NCBI GenBank assembly: GCA_017522065.1
Contig: JAFXAD010000015.1
Coordinates: forward strand, 1-64,000
DNA from: Bacteroidales bacterium
GTDB lineage: Bacteria; Bacteroidota; Bacteroidia; Bacteroidales; P3
DNA length: 64,000 bases
Reading direction: 5' to 3'
Below the pieces are notes generated by a model that saw only the letters and a program-made list of their open reading frames with translations, did no database searches and was not told where the DNA came from. This document shows, piece by piece, positions 43,019 through 51,428 of the stretch (positions are counted from its first letter, which is position 1; every line of letters begins with the position of its first letter). A program made the translations under genes and the position numbers.

Positions 43019-45214
43019 ATGCAGACGACATCGCAACTCGAGATAGCTGAGAAATACATAAAGACGACCAATGTCTCGGTTTTCCTTACCGGTAAAGCGG
43101 GGACAGGTAAGACTACATTCCTGCGCCATATCGTCTCGTCGGCATGCAAACGCTCTGTGGTGCTGGCACCTACCGGTGTGGCTGCTGTGAATGCGGGCGG
43201 TGTGACCATCCACTCTTTTTTCCAGTTGCCGCTCTGTCCGTATCTGCCCGATGTCAAGGAGCTGGTCACGGAATACCAGATGCCCGACAAGTACAAGTCG
43301 CTTCGTAAGGAGAAGATAAAGATTATCCGCACATTGGATCTTGTCATCATTGACGAGATAAGTATGGTGCGGGCCGACCTGCTTGACGCCATCGACATGA
43401 CTTTGCGTCGCTATCGTCGCAGCAGCAAGCCTTTTGGTGGCGTACAGCTGCTGATGATTGGCGATGTGCAACAGCTCCCGCCCGTCGTCAAAGAGGAGGA
43501 GCGGCCATACATCGAGCAGGTCTATCCGTCGGCGTTCTTCTTCCACAGCAAGGCGCTGAAAAAGACCAACTTCATCACCATCGAGCTGACAAAAATCTTC
43601 CGACAGCAAGACCCGACATTTATTAACCTGCTCAACAGTATCCGCGACAACCACTTGGATAAAAATACCTTGGCTAAGCTGAACAGCCGGTACAAGCCGC
43701 GCTTTAGTCCGGCGGACAACGAGGGCTATATCCGCCTTACGACCCACAACTGGCAGGCGAACGAGGTGAACCAGTCGAAACTGGCTGCAATTCAGAGCAA
43801 GCCCTTCGAACTCAAGGCTGTGATTGAGGGCACATTCCCTGAATCGTCGTACCCCACCGAGGCCACGCTCACACTCAAGAAGGGAGCCCAAGTGATGTTT
43901 GTCAAGAACGACAGCAACGCGCACCAATACTACAATGGGAAACTTGCTACGGTAGAAGGCTTTGACCCGGAAGAGGGGGTGGCGGTTGTCGACACAGACG
44001 GCCAGCACATCATCGTCAAGCAAGAAAGATGGGAGAACGTGAAGTACGAGATTGACGATGTGGACAACCAGATAAAGCAGAAAGTCGACGGCACATTCAC
44101 CCAATTCCCGCTTCGTCTGGCGTGGGCCATCACGGTGCACAAGAGTCAGGGTCTGACGTTCGACAAGGTCATTATCGATGTGGCAATGGCATTCACTTAC
44201 GGACAAGTGTATGTGGCCTTGAGCCGTTGCCGAACACTCGAGGGATTGGTGCTTGCCTCGCCGATTTCGGAGCATTGCGTTTTCGACAACGACGACATAC
44301 ATCAGTTCAACAGCACCTTCCTTAGTGCGGATAAAATTGAAGGCCAGCTCTCGGCATTCCAGTCGGCATACTTCAACGAGATGGTATACGAACTCTTCGA
44401 CTTTTCCGCTATCATAAAAGCCGCCGACAGAGTTAATGATGTGTACCAGCAACATCTGCGACGCACACTGCCGACCCAGGCACAGCGTATGTCGCAGCTT
44501 TGTACAGGGCAGCTTGTGGACCTTGGTTCGGTGTCGGAAAAGTTCCACAACCAGCTGTCGCGTATCAGCATGCAGGGCACTTCTGGGGATGAGGCATTCC
44601 TGAACGAACGCATTGCGAAAGGTGTTGCGTATTTTGACAATCAGATTCAGCAACTGCTTCAGGCATTGGTGCCGCTGTTGGAAATCGAAGTGGGCAACAA
44701 GGCTGTGGCTGCGGAATTCAACGAGTTGTCGGCATCGCTGACAGAAGCGGTGTCGTTGAAACAAAAATGCCTGAAAAGGGTAGCAGCAAAAGGCTTTTCG
44801 ACCGAGGTGTACAACCAGGCAAAAGTCGATTTCATGTTAGAGCAGGAACGCGACTCGTCAGGCAAAAAAGCCACATACCGTTCACGTTATAAGAAAGATA
44901 AAGAACCGAAACCAAAGAAAGCACCTGTATGGGTCGAAACGGTGCGTCTCTTTTCGGAAGGACGCTCCATTGAAGATATTGCAAAAGAGAGAGGCTTGAC
45001 ATACAAGACGATAACTACACATCTGCAGAATGCTCTCGAAGCGGGCGCTATAAGTGTGGATACGCTTTTGACGACCGATGAATTGGACGATATTGTTGAG
45101 TATATCATTGAGATGCACCCCAAATCACTCACCGAGATGCATGAGCATTTCGACGGGAAATACCAATACTATAAGCTTAGGGCGGCTGCATTTGAGGCAA
45201 AAGACATGCTGTGA
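43019..45214 (+). CDS. Pif1-like helicase with C-terminal HTH
   Basis: A 731-residue superfamily 1 helicase of the RecD/Pif1 group. Walker A is GKAGTGKTTF (25-34), motif Ia APTGVAAVNAGGVTIHSFF, Walker B VIIDEISM, motif III IGDVQQLPPV, with late helicase motifs AWAITVHKSQGLTFD and VALSRCRTLEGLVLAS. From about residue 640 a linker leads to a helix-turn-helix (GRSIEDIAKERGLTYKTITTHLQNAL) of the HTH_40 type seen in Bacteroidetes helicases. It probably resolves DNA secondary structures in replication or repair. It may be cotranscribed with nadE. Confidence 0.92.
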   Translation: MQTTSQLEIAEKYIKTTNVSVFLTGKAGTGKTTFLRHIVSSACKRSVVLAPTGVAAVNAGGVTIHSFFQLPLCPYLPDVKELVTEYQMPDKYKSLRKEKIKIIRTLDLVIIDEISMVRADLLDAIDMTLRRYRRSSKPFGGVQLLMIGDVQQLPPVVKEEERPYIEQVYPSAFFFHSKALKKTNFITIELTKIFRQQDPTFINLLNSIRDNHLDKNTLAKLNSRYKPRFSPADNEGYIRLTTHNWQANEVNQSKLAAIQSKPFELKAVIEGTFPESSYPTEATLTLKKGAQVMFVKNDSNAHQYYNGKLATVEGFDPEEGVAVVDTDGQHIIVKQERWENVKYEIDDVDNQIKQKVDGTFTQFPLRLAWAITVHKSQGLTFDKVIIDVAMAFTYGQVYVALSRCRTLEGLVLASPISEHCVFDNDDIHQFNSTFLSADKIEGQLSAFQSAYFNEMVYELFDFSAIIKAADRVNDVYQQHLRRTLPTQAQRMSQLCTGQLVDLGSVSEKFHNQLSRISMQGTSGDEAFLNERIAKGVAYFDNQIQQLLQALVPLLEIEVGNKAVAAEFNELSASLTEAVSLKQKCLKRVAAKGFSTEVYNQAKVDFMLEQERDSSGKKATYRSRYKKDKEPKPKKAPVWVETVRLFSEGRSIEDIAKERGLTYKTITTHLQNALEAGAISVDTLLTTDELDDIVEYIIEMHPKSLTEMHEHFDGKYQYYKLRAAAFEAKDML

Positions 45215-45249
45215 AAAAAAAGTTTTCTCGGCAATTGACGGAATATCAT

Positions 45250-45257
45250 TATCTTTG
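45250..45257 (+). promoter_or_regulatory. -7 box of ftcD
   Basis: TATCTTTG matches the consensus and lies 58 bases before the ftcD start. Confidence 0.65.
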
Positions 45258-45314
45258 TAGTCTGTTTAAGATAGAGTGAAATTGATTAGAATATTGTAAA
45301 TAAATAAAATATAT

Positions 45315-47012
45315 ATGAAACAACTGATCGAATGCGTTCCCAATATCAGCGAGGGACGCGACATGAATATCATCAACCAAGTCACGGCAGAGATCGAAAA
45401 GGTTGAAGGAGTCAAACTTCTCGATGTAGATCCCGGTGCAACAACAAACCGTACGGTCATAACCTTTGTAGGCGAACCTGAGCAGGCATGCGAAGCTGCC
45501 TTCAGAGTAGTGAAGAAGGCCGCAGAACTTATCGACATGCGTCAGCATCACGGAGCCCATCCCCGTCAGGGTGCCACCGATGTCTGCCCGCTTATCCCCG
45601 TCAGCAACATCACGATGGAAGAGACTGTGCAGTATGCACACAAACTGGCAGAACGCATTGGCAACGAACTCCAGATTCCTATCTATTGCTACGAGAATGC
45701 TGCCAAGATTCCGGAACGTCGCAATCTGGCATACTGCCGTACAGGTGAATACGAGAGCCTCTCTACCCGTCTCGGTACCGAGCAGTGGAAGCCGGACTAC
45801 GGTCCCAATGCCTGGAACGACCATACCGCCCAGACTGGCGCAACCCAAGTAGGCGCTCGTGACTTCCTCGTGGCCATCAACTATAACCTCAACACAACCA
45901 GCACTCGCCGTGCCAACGCTATCGCTTTCGACGTGCGCGAGAAGGGTCGTCCGCAACGTGAAGGCGGCAAACCTTCGGGCAAACCCATGAAAGACGAGAA
46001 CGGCAAGACTATCATGATTCCCGGAACCCTCAAAGGTACCAAGGCTATTGGTTGGTATATAGAGGATTACGGTATCGCACAGGTGTCGATGAACATCACA
46101 TCGATAAAGGTTGCTCCGGTACACCTGTGTTTCGACGAAGTGTGCCGCTGTGCACAGAACCGCGGTATACGTGTAACTGGCTGTGAGATTGTCGGACTCA
46201 TTCCGAAGAGCGTCCTCATCGATGCCGGCAAATATTATCTTGCCAAACAAAAACGCTCGCTCGGTGTCAGCGAAGACGAGATTATGAAGGTGGCAATCAA
46301 ATCGATGGGTCTTGATGACCTTAAGCCCTTCAATCCCAAGGAGAAAGTTATTGAATTCCTTATTGAGGACCATAGCCAGAAGAAACTTGTCGACCTTACC
46401 TGCACAGGATTCTGCGAGGAGACAGCCTCCGAAAGTCCTGCTCCCGGCGGTGGTTCGGTCAGTGCATATATGGGTGCCCTTGCCGCTTCGTTAGGCACAA
46501 TGGTAGCCAACCTTACTGGTGGAAAAGCCGCATACGACGACGAATGGGAGAAGTTCAGCGATGTCGCTGTACACGGTCAGCAGCTGAAGAACGACCTTCT
46601 GCACCTTGTCGACGAGGATACCAACGCATTCAACAAGATTATGAATGCTTTTGGCCTGCCCAAGAAAACCGACGAAGAGAAGGCAGCACGCACTGCAGCA
46701 ATACAAGAGGCAACCAAATTCGCCACCGAAGTGCCTTTCCAGACAATGCAAAAATCGATGGAAGCATTCCAAGTCTGCCGTGCCATGGTAGAGTGGGGCA
46801 ATCCTGCCAGCGTTACCGACGGTGGTGTTGGAGCCCTCGCCGCACGCAGTGCCGTTATGGGTGCACACCTCAATGTGAAGATCAATGCAAGCAGCCTGAA
46901 AGACGAAGCTTTCAAGAACGACATCCTTGCAAAGGCTGCCGCCATCGAAGCCGCTGCAATCAAGGAAGAAGCTGAAATTCTTGCTATTGTAAATCAGAAG
47001 ATAGCTCTCTGA
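45315..47012 (+). CDS. ftcD: Formimidoyltransferase-cyclodeaminase
   Basis: Transfers the formimino group from formiminoglutamate to tetrahydrofolate, then cyclises and deaminates it: the last histidine-degradation step. The 565-residue protein has two domains. Residues 1 to about 300 are the transferase (ECVPNISEGRD...QHHGAHPRQGATDVCPLIPV). About 350-565 is the cyclodeaminase (ESPAPGGGSVSAYMGALAASLGTMVANLTGGK). Fusion of both activities is known from animals and some Bacteroidetes. No other hut genes are in the window. It has its own promoter and a terminator downstream. Confidence 0.95.
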   Translation: MKQLIECVPNISEGRDMNIINQVTAEIEKVEGVKLLDVDPGATTNRTVITFVGEPEQACEAAFRVVKKAAELIDMRQHHGAHPRQGATDVCPLIPVSNITMEETVQYAHKLAERIGNELQIPIYCYENAAKIPERRNLAYCRTGEYESLSTRLGTEQWKPDYGPNAWNDHTAQTGATQVGARDFLVAINYNLNTTSTRRANAIAFDVREKGRPQREGGKPSGKPMKDENGKTIMIPGTLKGTKAIGWYIEDYGIAQVSMNITSIKVAPVHLCFDEVCRCAQNRGIRVTGCEIVGLIPKSVLIDAGKYYLAKQKRSLGVSEDEIMKVAIKSMGLDDLKPFNPKEKVIEFLIEDHSQKKLVDLTCTGFCEETASESPAPGGGSVSAYMGALAASLGTMVANLTGGKAAYDDEWEKFSDVAVHGQQLKNDLLHLVDEDTNAFNKIMNAFGLPKKTDEEKAARTAAIQEATKFATEVPFQTMQKSMEAFQVCRAMVEWGNPASVTDGGVGALAARSAVMGAHLNVKINASSLKDEAFKNDILAKAAAIEAAAIKEEAEILAIVNQKIAL

Positions 47013-47083
47013 GGATAAGGATATTTGGCGGCGTAAGTCGTCAATCATTCCCCTCTGAGAATTGAATATTTGACAAAAGAGAA

Positions 47084-47124
47084 AGCGTGAGGTTTGATTT
47101 TTCAAATCTCACGCTTTTTTTTGT
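47084..47124 (+). terminator. Terminator after ftcD
   Basis: GCGTGAGGTTTGA pairs with TCAAATCTCACGC (about 47085-47114), followed by TTTTTTTTG. Confidence 0.9.
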
Positions 47125-47212
47125 TTGTGTCTCCCGGAAAGGAGACGGGTGGGGGTACTGTCCCTATTGGGGGGTAGGGTATAGTACCTTTTGAAGAGAG
47201 GAATGATGTGTG

Positions 47213-47335
47213 TTATTCGGCCACTACATTTTCTGCAATCGAGCCACGATAGGCAGGGCATGTTTTATGCGAGCACGAAGCTCCGATAATGGCAAACAGC
47301 ATAACGACACAAACAATAGCAATGCTTTTTTTCAT
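47213..47335 (-). CDS. 40-aa lipoprotein
   Basis: A short gene too small for usual cut-offs: ATG at 47333-47335, stop TAA at 47213. The product begins MKKSIAIVCVVMLFAIIGAS followed by Cys21, a textbook lipoprotein signal with lipobox IGAS-C. A 19-residue tail with two Cys (SHKTCPAYRGSIAENVVAE) follows. Similar tiny lipoproteins with a CPAY-type tail may occur near transport genes in Bacteroidales, but this one stands alone. The function is unknown. Confidence 0.7.
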   Translation of the reverse strand: MKKSIAIVCVVMLFAIIGASCSHKTCPAYRGSIAENVVAE

Positions 47336-47699
47336 GATAGTTTTACTTTAAATTTTTTCCCATAACGTAAAAACGATTTTTCAAGTATATGAAAAGGCGA
47401 AAAAAAATTTTTTTTTTTGAATGTCGTGGAGCTTTTGTAGCAAGGGTGGGGGAGTTTTTTTGTGGCAGGGGGTATTGGTCTTTTTTATCAATGGCAGGAT
47501 TTTTTTGTGGCAGGGGTATTGGAATTTTTTTTTTTCAATGGCAGTGGATTTTTGGAGTAAGGGTATATGTGTTTTTTGAAAGTATAGGGGAGTTTTATCG
47601 CATTAGAGTATGAAAAAACAAAACGCAAATAAACGCCTTCTAATCGACGATAATCATCTTTTAGGAGTAGAAATATGCTGAACTGTGAGAAAAGCGATT

Positions 47700-48060
47700 A
47701 GCGGTTAAATTTGTAAAATTACATTTGTGTATAAATACAAATGTATTCAGTGTACTACAAATGTAATATAGTACATTTTTGTAATATTTACAAATGTTTT
47801 TGCAGAATAATTGTAAAAATTCATTTTTTACTGAAATTAATGTTTTGATTTTAATTAATATGTTGATTGAGTACATATAATATATTTTTATTTAAGTAAT
47901 AATTTAAATAAAATCATAATTATTGCACACGATATAAATTGATTAATTTATACAATTAAAGTATTAAAAAACAATTATATAGTTTATATTGATTAAATTT
48001 TCACTTTTGTAATATTTATATTTACAAATATAAATTTACCAATTGTTACAAATGTTTCAA
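47700..48060. promoter_or_regulatory. Operator-like TTACAAATG array
   Basis: TTACATTTGT (47719), TACAAATGTA (47736 and 47756), TTACAAATGT (47788), TTTACAAATA (48021) and TTACAAATGT (48046) share a TACAnnTGTA core on either strand. They lie just upstream of a helix-turn-helix gene, which suggests binding sites for that regulator, although the AT content makes chance matches easier. Confidence 0.4.
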
Positions 48061-48070
48061 AAATTGTTTG

Positions 48071-48078
48071 TACTTTTG
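48071..48078 (+). promoter_or_regulatory. -7 box of the XRE-type regulator
   Basis: TACTTTTG, consensus -7 box, 36 bases before the ATG at 48115. Confidence 0.6.
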
Positions 48079-48114
48079 TAAAATCATTTGGATTACATTT
48101 ATAATTCTAAATTT

Positions 48115-48969
48115 ATGGTAGACAGGATAAATCTTATTTTGAAGGCCAAAAATCTTACTTCTCGTCAGTTTGCCGAGGAGATAGGAATTCAACCCTCGGG
48201 TATGTCGCATATTTTGTCGGGCAGAAATCGTCCGAGTCTGGATTTTGTGATGAAGGTTGTGACGCGTTATCCGGAGATAGACATCAAATGGCTGACCCTT
48301 GGAGAGGGTGAAATGTACGTGGCACCTACTTCGATGCCGGTGTCTATGGCCGGACCGTCCCCATCGCGTCAGGTGGCTCAGGTGTCGGCACCTGTTTCGG
48401 CGCCGGTATCCCAACGTCGGCCGGAAATGGTCGAAGTTCCGAAAACCGACAATTCAAATCCTGTTTTGCGGCGTGATGATGTTTCGATGCGCGATGATGA
48501 GACGAAAACCTCGCCTTCCGTTTCGGAACGTGATTTGTTTTCTGAAACAGAGCCTTCGTTGTTTGACGAAGTGGAACCCTCAAAGGAGGTTCGAAATTTG
48601 GAGAGACCGTCATCGGTCGATTCTCAGAATGCTACTTCTGCCGACAAGCAATTTAATAATGAATATAGGGTCGTGGAGAACGAGCCGAGGCAAACTGGAG
48701 AGTCTAACTATGAACTGCAAGGTGTCGAGAGCGGTTTGGTTGACGCCAAAGAAAATGCGTCGCCATTGCAGCGAGGAGAAGATCCGGTTGCAGTTCCTCC
48801 CGTGGTTCAGTTTGCAAAAAATCCTGTGGATTCTCAAGTCGACGAGAATCGCGTAAACGGAACGGCCAAACCAGACGGTGCTGAAAAACGGATTCTCGCT
48901 AAGAAAAGAGTCTCGAAAGTCATCATCTTTTACGACGACCATTCATTTTCAGAGTATTATCCGGAATAG
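48115..48969 (+). CDS. XRE-type HTH protein with long acidic tail
   Basis: A 284-residue protein. Residues 1-60 form an XRE-type helix-turn-helix: MVDRINLILKAKNLTSRQFAEEIGI, PSGMSHILSGRNRPSLDFVMKV, then the common EIDIKWLTLGEGEMY end. The remaining 220 residues are low-complexity, acidic and Pro/Ser/Glu-rich, ending in KVIIFYDDHSFSEYYPE. Short XRE proteins of this type in Bacteroidetes often lack or vary the tail. An in-frame start nine codons upstream is less likely because ATG at 48115 fits the promoter. It probably binds the upstream array. Confidence 0.8.
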   Translation: MVDRINLILKAKNLTSRQFAEEIGIQPSGMSHILSGRNRPSLDFVMKVVTRYPEIDIKWLTLGEGEMYVAPTSMPVSMAGPSPSRQVAQVSAPVSAPVSQRRPEMVEVPKTDNSNPVLRRDDVSMRDDETKTSPSVSERDLFSETEPSLFDEVEPSKEVRNLERPSSVDSQNATSADKQFNNEYRVVENEPRQTGESNYELQGVESGLVDAKENASPLQRGEDPVAVPPVVQFAKNPVDSQVDENRVNGTAKPDGAEKRILAKKRVSKVIIFYDDHSFSEYYPE

Positions 48970-49016
48970 GAGAGGTTGGCGTTGAAATCATGATACTGTG
49001 CGTATAACTACCATAA

Positions 49017-49142
49017 GGTGACCTCTAAAAATTCTTTTTTTTCTTGAACACGAATTTAACGAATAATACGAATATAATTCTAAAAACCAACGAGTTTGTT
49101 TTGCAAGCAAAACACGAATTAAACGAATTATAGAGGTTGCCA
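49017..49142 (+). repeat. Dispersed MITE-like repeat, copy 2
   Basis: Starts GGTGACCTCTAAAAATT and ends AATTATAGAGGTTGCC, imperfect inverted ends like those at 29723. It contains GTTTTGCAAGCAAAAC and ACGAATTAAACGAATT. It lies between two genes and interrupts nothing visible. Confidence 0.65.
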
Positions 49143-49175
49143 TAAACGTCAAAGAGACCTGACTGATTACCTTAA

Positions 49176-49220
49176 AACGACAAGCCCCAAAGAGATATCT
49201 TTGGGGCTTGTCGTTGTTTG
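49176..49220. terminator. Bidirectional terminator
   Basis: AACGACAAGCCCCAAAGA (from 49176) pairs with the reverse complement to about 49215. On the minus strand T follows (TTTTAAGG), so it serves the TPR lipoprotein transcript and possibly the XRE gene. Confidence 0.85.
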
Positions 49221-49267
49221 TTGTTTGGAGAGTTTATGAAATCGTTTGGTTTATCTGTCCATGTTTT

Positions 49268-49792
49268 TTAGTGTTCTATACTCTGGAGGTGTTTGATGAG
49301 CATTTCGTCTGAGAGGTCGAGTAGCGGGAGGGCCATACGGATGTCGTTGGCAAGGAAGTGGTCGGGGTAGTTTTCCAGAAATTCCTGGTAAGCTTGTCGG
49401 GCTTCTTCTTTGCGGCCTGCGTTGTCGAGGGCGATGCCCTTTTCGTAGTAGCATTCGGCGAGTTGGCTGTAGTCAGGGTAGTTGTCTATCACGCGGTCGT
49501 AGAATTCGGACATTTCGTCGATGAGGTCCATTCCGCAGGCAACCTTGGCTGCGTTGTGGAGATATTTTGCGGTGAGGGTGTCGTCGGGATAGGTGTCGGC
49601 GAATTTGGTGTACAGTCGAATGATGTTGTTTCCTTCGGCTGTGTCGACGCTCTCGAGTCGGGTGGCGTCCAGCAAAGAGGTTTCAATCGAGTCGATGGTT
49701 GCTGCCAGTTCGTCGTGAGAGGGCTCTTTGGCGGAGTGGCATGCCGCAAGCATGAGGACTCCGCAGCATAAGGTAATAAGTTGTTTTTTCAT
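49268..49792 (-). CDS. TPR-type lipoprotein
   Basis: A 174-residue protein with lipoprotein signal MKKQLITLCCGVLMLAAC (Cys 18) and tetratricopeptide-like helices (NIIRLYTKFADTYPDDTLTAKYLHNAAKVACG, AECYYEKGIALDNAGRKEEARQAYQEFLENYPD). The start at 49792 is preferred over a much longer upstream frame that overlaps def. The BamD-like pattern of TPRs in a lipoprotein is common in Bacteroidetes; the exact role is unknown. It is 12 bases from def on the same strand. Confidence 0.82.
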   Translation of the reverse strand: MKKQLITLCCGVLMLAACHSAKEPSHDELAATIDSIETSLLDATRLESVDTAEGNNIIRLYTKFADTYPDDTLTAKYLHNAAKVACGMDLIDEMSEFYDRVIDNYPDYSQLAECYYEKGIALDNAGRKEEARQAYQEFLENYPDHFLANDIRMALPLLDLSDEMLIKHLQSIEH

Positions 49793-49803
49793 AGTTATTT
49801 GTG

Positions 49804-50370
49804 TTATTTTTTTAAGGTTCTTTTCATTTTGTATTTTGGGTGTATTTTGCCTGCGGCGACTTCGGAGAGTTTGCGTTTCACCATGGTTTTGCGCAGCGGG
49901 CTTAGCCTGTCGGTGAACACCTTTCCGTTGAGGTGGTCGATTTCGTGTTGAGCGACGCGAGCGAACATGCCGTCGATTACTTCGTTGTGTTCGTTGAAGT
50001 TCTCGTCGAACCAGTGGAGGCGGATGCTTTCGGGGCGAAGCACGTCTTCGTGGATGTCCGGCAGGCTGAGGCAACCTTCGTTGAAATATTGTTTGTCGCC
50101 GAGTTCCTCGAGAATCTCGGGGTTGATGAGCACGTGTCGTTCTTCCTCGTCGCCGTAGGTGTCTGTTTTTTCGTCATAGGGTCTGAAACCGATGACAACC
50201 AGCTGTATAGAGCGGTCTATCTGAGGGGCTGCGAGACCTACGCCATCGGCGGTATACATGGTTTCGAACATGTCGTCGATGAGTTGTTTGAGGTCAGGAT
50301 AGTCGGGGGTTATGGGTTGAGCTTGTTTGCGAAGTATGGGGTCGCCGTAGCCGACAATAGGGAGGTACAT
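49804..50370 (-). CDS. def: Peptide deformylase
   Basis: Removes the formyl group from nascent proteins. The 188-residue protein has all three metal motifs: GVGLAAPQID, EGCLSLP (Cys ligand) and QHEIDHLNGKVF (two His plus catalytic Glu). The length is typical of Bacteroidetes Def, slightly longer than in E. coli. It sits between ruvX upstream and the TPR lipoprotein downstream, with an unusual telomere-like repeat between ruvX and def. Confidence 0.95.
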   Translation of the reverse strand: MYLPIVGYGDPILRKQAQPITPDYPDLKQLIDDMFETMYTADGVGLAAPQIDRSIQLVVIGFRPYDEKTDTYGDEEERHVLINPEILEELGDKQYFNEGCLSLPDIHEDVLRPESIRLHWFDENFNEHNEVIDGMFARVAQHEIDHLNGKVFTDRLSPLRKTMVKRKLSEVAAGKIHPKYKMKRTLKK

Positions 50371-50376
50371 TTGATG

Positions 50377-50492
50377 AAAGGGTTTTAGGGTTGAAAGGTT
50401 TTAGGGTTAAAGGGTTAAAGGGTTAAAGGGTTTTAGGGTTAAAGGGTTTTAGGGATTTAGGGTTTTAGGGTTAAAGGGTTTAAGGGGGGTAT
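50377..50492 (-). repeat. Telomere-like AGGGTTTT/AGGGTTAA repeats
   Basis: About fourteen units of AGGGTT(TT/AA) with small variations fill most of the ruvX-def gap. The strand transcribed reads AACCCTAAAACCC. It is the longest of five such spacers in the window. Confidence 0.85.
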
Positions 50493-50515
50493 TAAGTAAT
50501 ATATATAAAAAGTTA

Positions 50516-50950
50516 TTATTTTGATCTTGATTGAGTTATTTCGCGTTTTTGCATGTAGCTTTGCAGTATAATTACGGCGCTGACGGTGTCGATAAGGGCT
50601 TTGTTTTGCCGTTGTTTCTTGTGCAGTCCTCCGTCAATCATGGCCTGGAAAGCTATTTTTGAAGTGAAACGTTCATCGATGCGTTCTATTGTTATGTCGG
50701 GAAATTTATTTTTAAGGGCATTGACGAAGGGTTCGATGAATTGGGCCGATTCGGAGGGGGTATTGTCCATCTGTTTGGCTTCGCCAACGATAAAGGCGTC
50801 GACCTTCTCGCGTCGGGTGTAGTTCTCGAGGAAAGGCATGAGTTTGTGAGTTTCGACCGTTTCCAGGCCTGTAGCTATGATCTGCAGTTCGTCGGTCACA
50901 GCAAGTCCGGTGCGTTTTCGGCCGTAGTCTATTGCCATCAGTCTGCCCAT
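50516..50950 (-). CDS. ruvX: Holliday junction resolvase-like RuvX/YqgF
   Basis: A 144-residue RNase H-fold protein of the YqgF/RuvX family, implicated in 16S rRNA 5' end maturation and possibly recombination. It starts MGRLMAIDYGRKRTGLAV with the first Asp of the DYGxKRxG motif. It keeps VGEAKQMDNTPSESA and IERIDERFTSK, where the second acidic residues lie, and DTVSAVIILQSYM near the end. The minus-strand -7 box TAATTTTG is at 51001-51008. Confidence 0.93.
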   Translation of the reverse strand: MGRLMAIDYGRKRTGLAVTDELQIIATGLETVETHKLMPFLENYTRREKVDAFIVGEAKQMDNTPSESAQFIEPFVNALKNKFPDITIERIDERFTSKIAFQAMIDGGLHKKQRQNKALIDTVSAVIILQSYMQKREITQSRSK

Positions 50951-51148
50951 TGTTGAATATGGAGATTTTAGGAGTTGTTTATTTGTTTAGAAATCGGGTG
51001 CAAAATTACGAAATAAATATGGAAAAGTAGCCTTTTGATGAAGAAAAAATGATTTTTGAACTCTATGGAATTGATTTTGAAAATAAGGATATTATATTTT
51101 TTTGTTGCAAAATTTTGATTTTTTTTTGTTCATATTGTGAAAAGTTAG

Positions 51149-51156
51149 TACTTTTG
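51149..51156 (+). promoter_or_regulatory. -7 box of the CAU tRNA
   Basis: TACTTTTG-CA matches the consensus and lies 35 bases before the tRNA. Confidence 0.65.
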
Positions 51157-51191
51157 CACCCTGAATTCGGCGTCGGAAATGACGTGATTCT

Positions 51192-51265
51192 GGTCCCTTA
51201 GCTCAGTCGGTTAGAGCAGCTGACTCATAATCAGCGGGTCCTTGGTTCGAGCCCAAGAGGGACCA
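51192..51265 (+). tRNA. tRNA with CAT anticodon, Ile2-like
   Basis: A full 74-nt cloverleaf: acceptor GGTCCCT/AGGGACC, D stem GCTC/GAGC, anticodon stem GCTGA/TCAGC with loop CTCATAA (CAU), T arm CTTGG-TTCGAGC-CCAAG. The 3' end in DNA is A-CA, so CCA is not fully encoded. The GGnCCCTTAGCTCAG start and CTCATAA loop resemble lysidine-type tRNA-Ile2 more than the tRNA at 4860, but Met cannot be excluded. Confidence 0.85.
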
Positions 51266-51269
51266 CATG

Positions 51270-51302
51270 AAGGAAGCGACAGTTGTTGCTTCCTTTTTTT
51301 GT
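51270..51302 (+). terminator. Terminator after the CAU tRNA
   Basis: AAGGAAGC pairs with GCTTCCTT around GACAGTTGTT, followed by a T run. Confidence 0.8.
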
Positions 51303-51374
51303 TGCTATATGAGCGTACAGAACTTATCTTTTCCACTTCGGAAAAAAATATTTGCCATATAGATTCTTTTTATA

Positions 51375-51382
51375 TATCTTTG
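51375..51382 (+). promoter_or_regulatory. -7 box of ilvE
   Basis: TATCTTTG-CA, consensus, 47 bases before the ilvE start. Confidence 0.65.
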
Positions 51383-51428
51383 CAGTCAGATATAAACAAT
51401 GTAAAATATTAATAAAAAACTAACTATC

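Larger units (their letters stand above)
47336..48114. other. AT-rich non-coding region with repeats
   Basis: About 780 bases without a convincing gene. 47389-47613 is a G/T-rich low-complexity stretch with imperfect copies of TTTTTTGTGGCAGGGGTATTGG; its open reading frame is not believed. 47700-48060 is AT-rich with repeated TACAAATGTA/TTACAAATG motifs (separate entry). A -7 box for the XRE-type gene lies at 48071-48078. Confidence 0.7.

Noticed and set aside
42704..44764. 686-codon minus-strand frame opposite nadE and the helicase
   Set aside because: It runs antisense across two strongly supported genes and its translation shows no domain; explained by codon use of the plus-strand genes.
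47389..47613. 74-codon frame in the GT-rich stretch
   Set aside because: Encodes a Phe/Trp-rich low-complexity peptide from imperfect repeats; no promoter or conserved feature.
4860..51265. Initiator tRNA for either CAU tRNA
   Set aside because: Neither has the GGG/CCC anticodon stem or the unpaired first acceptor base typical of initiator tRNA.
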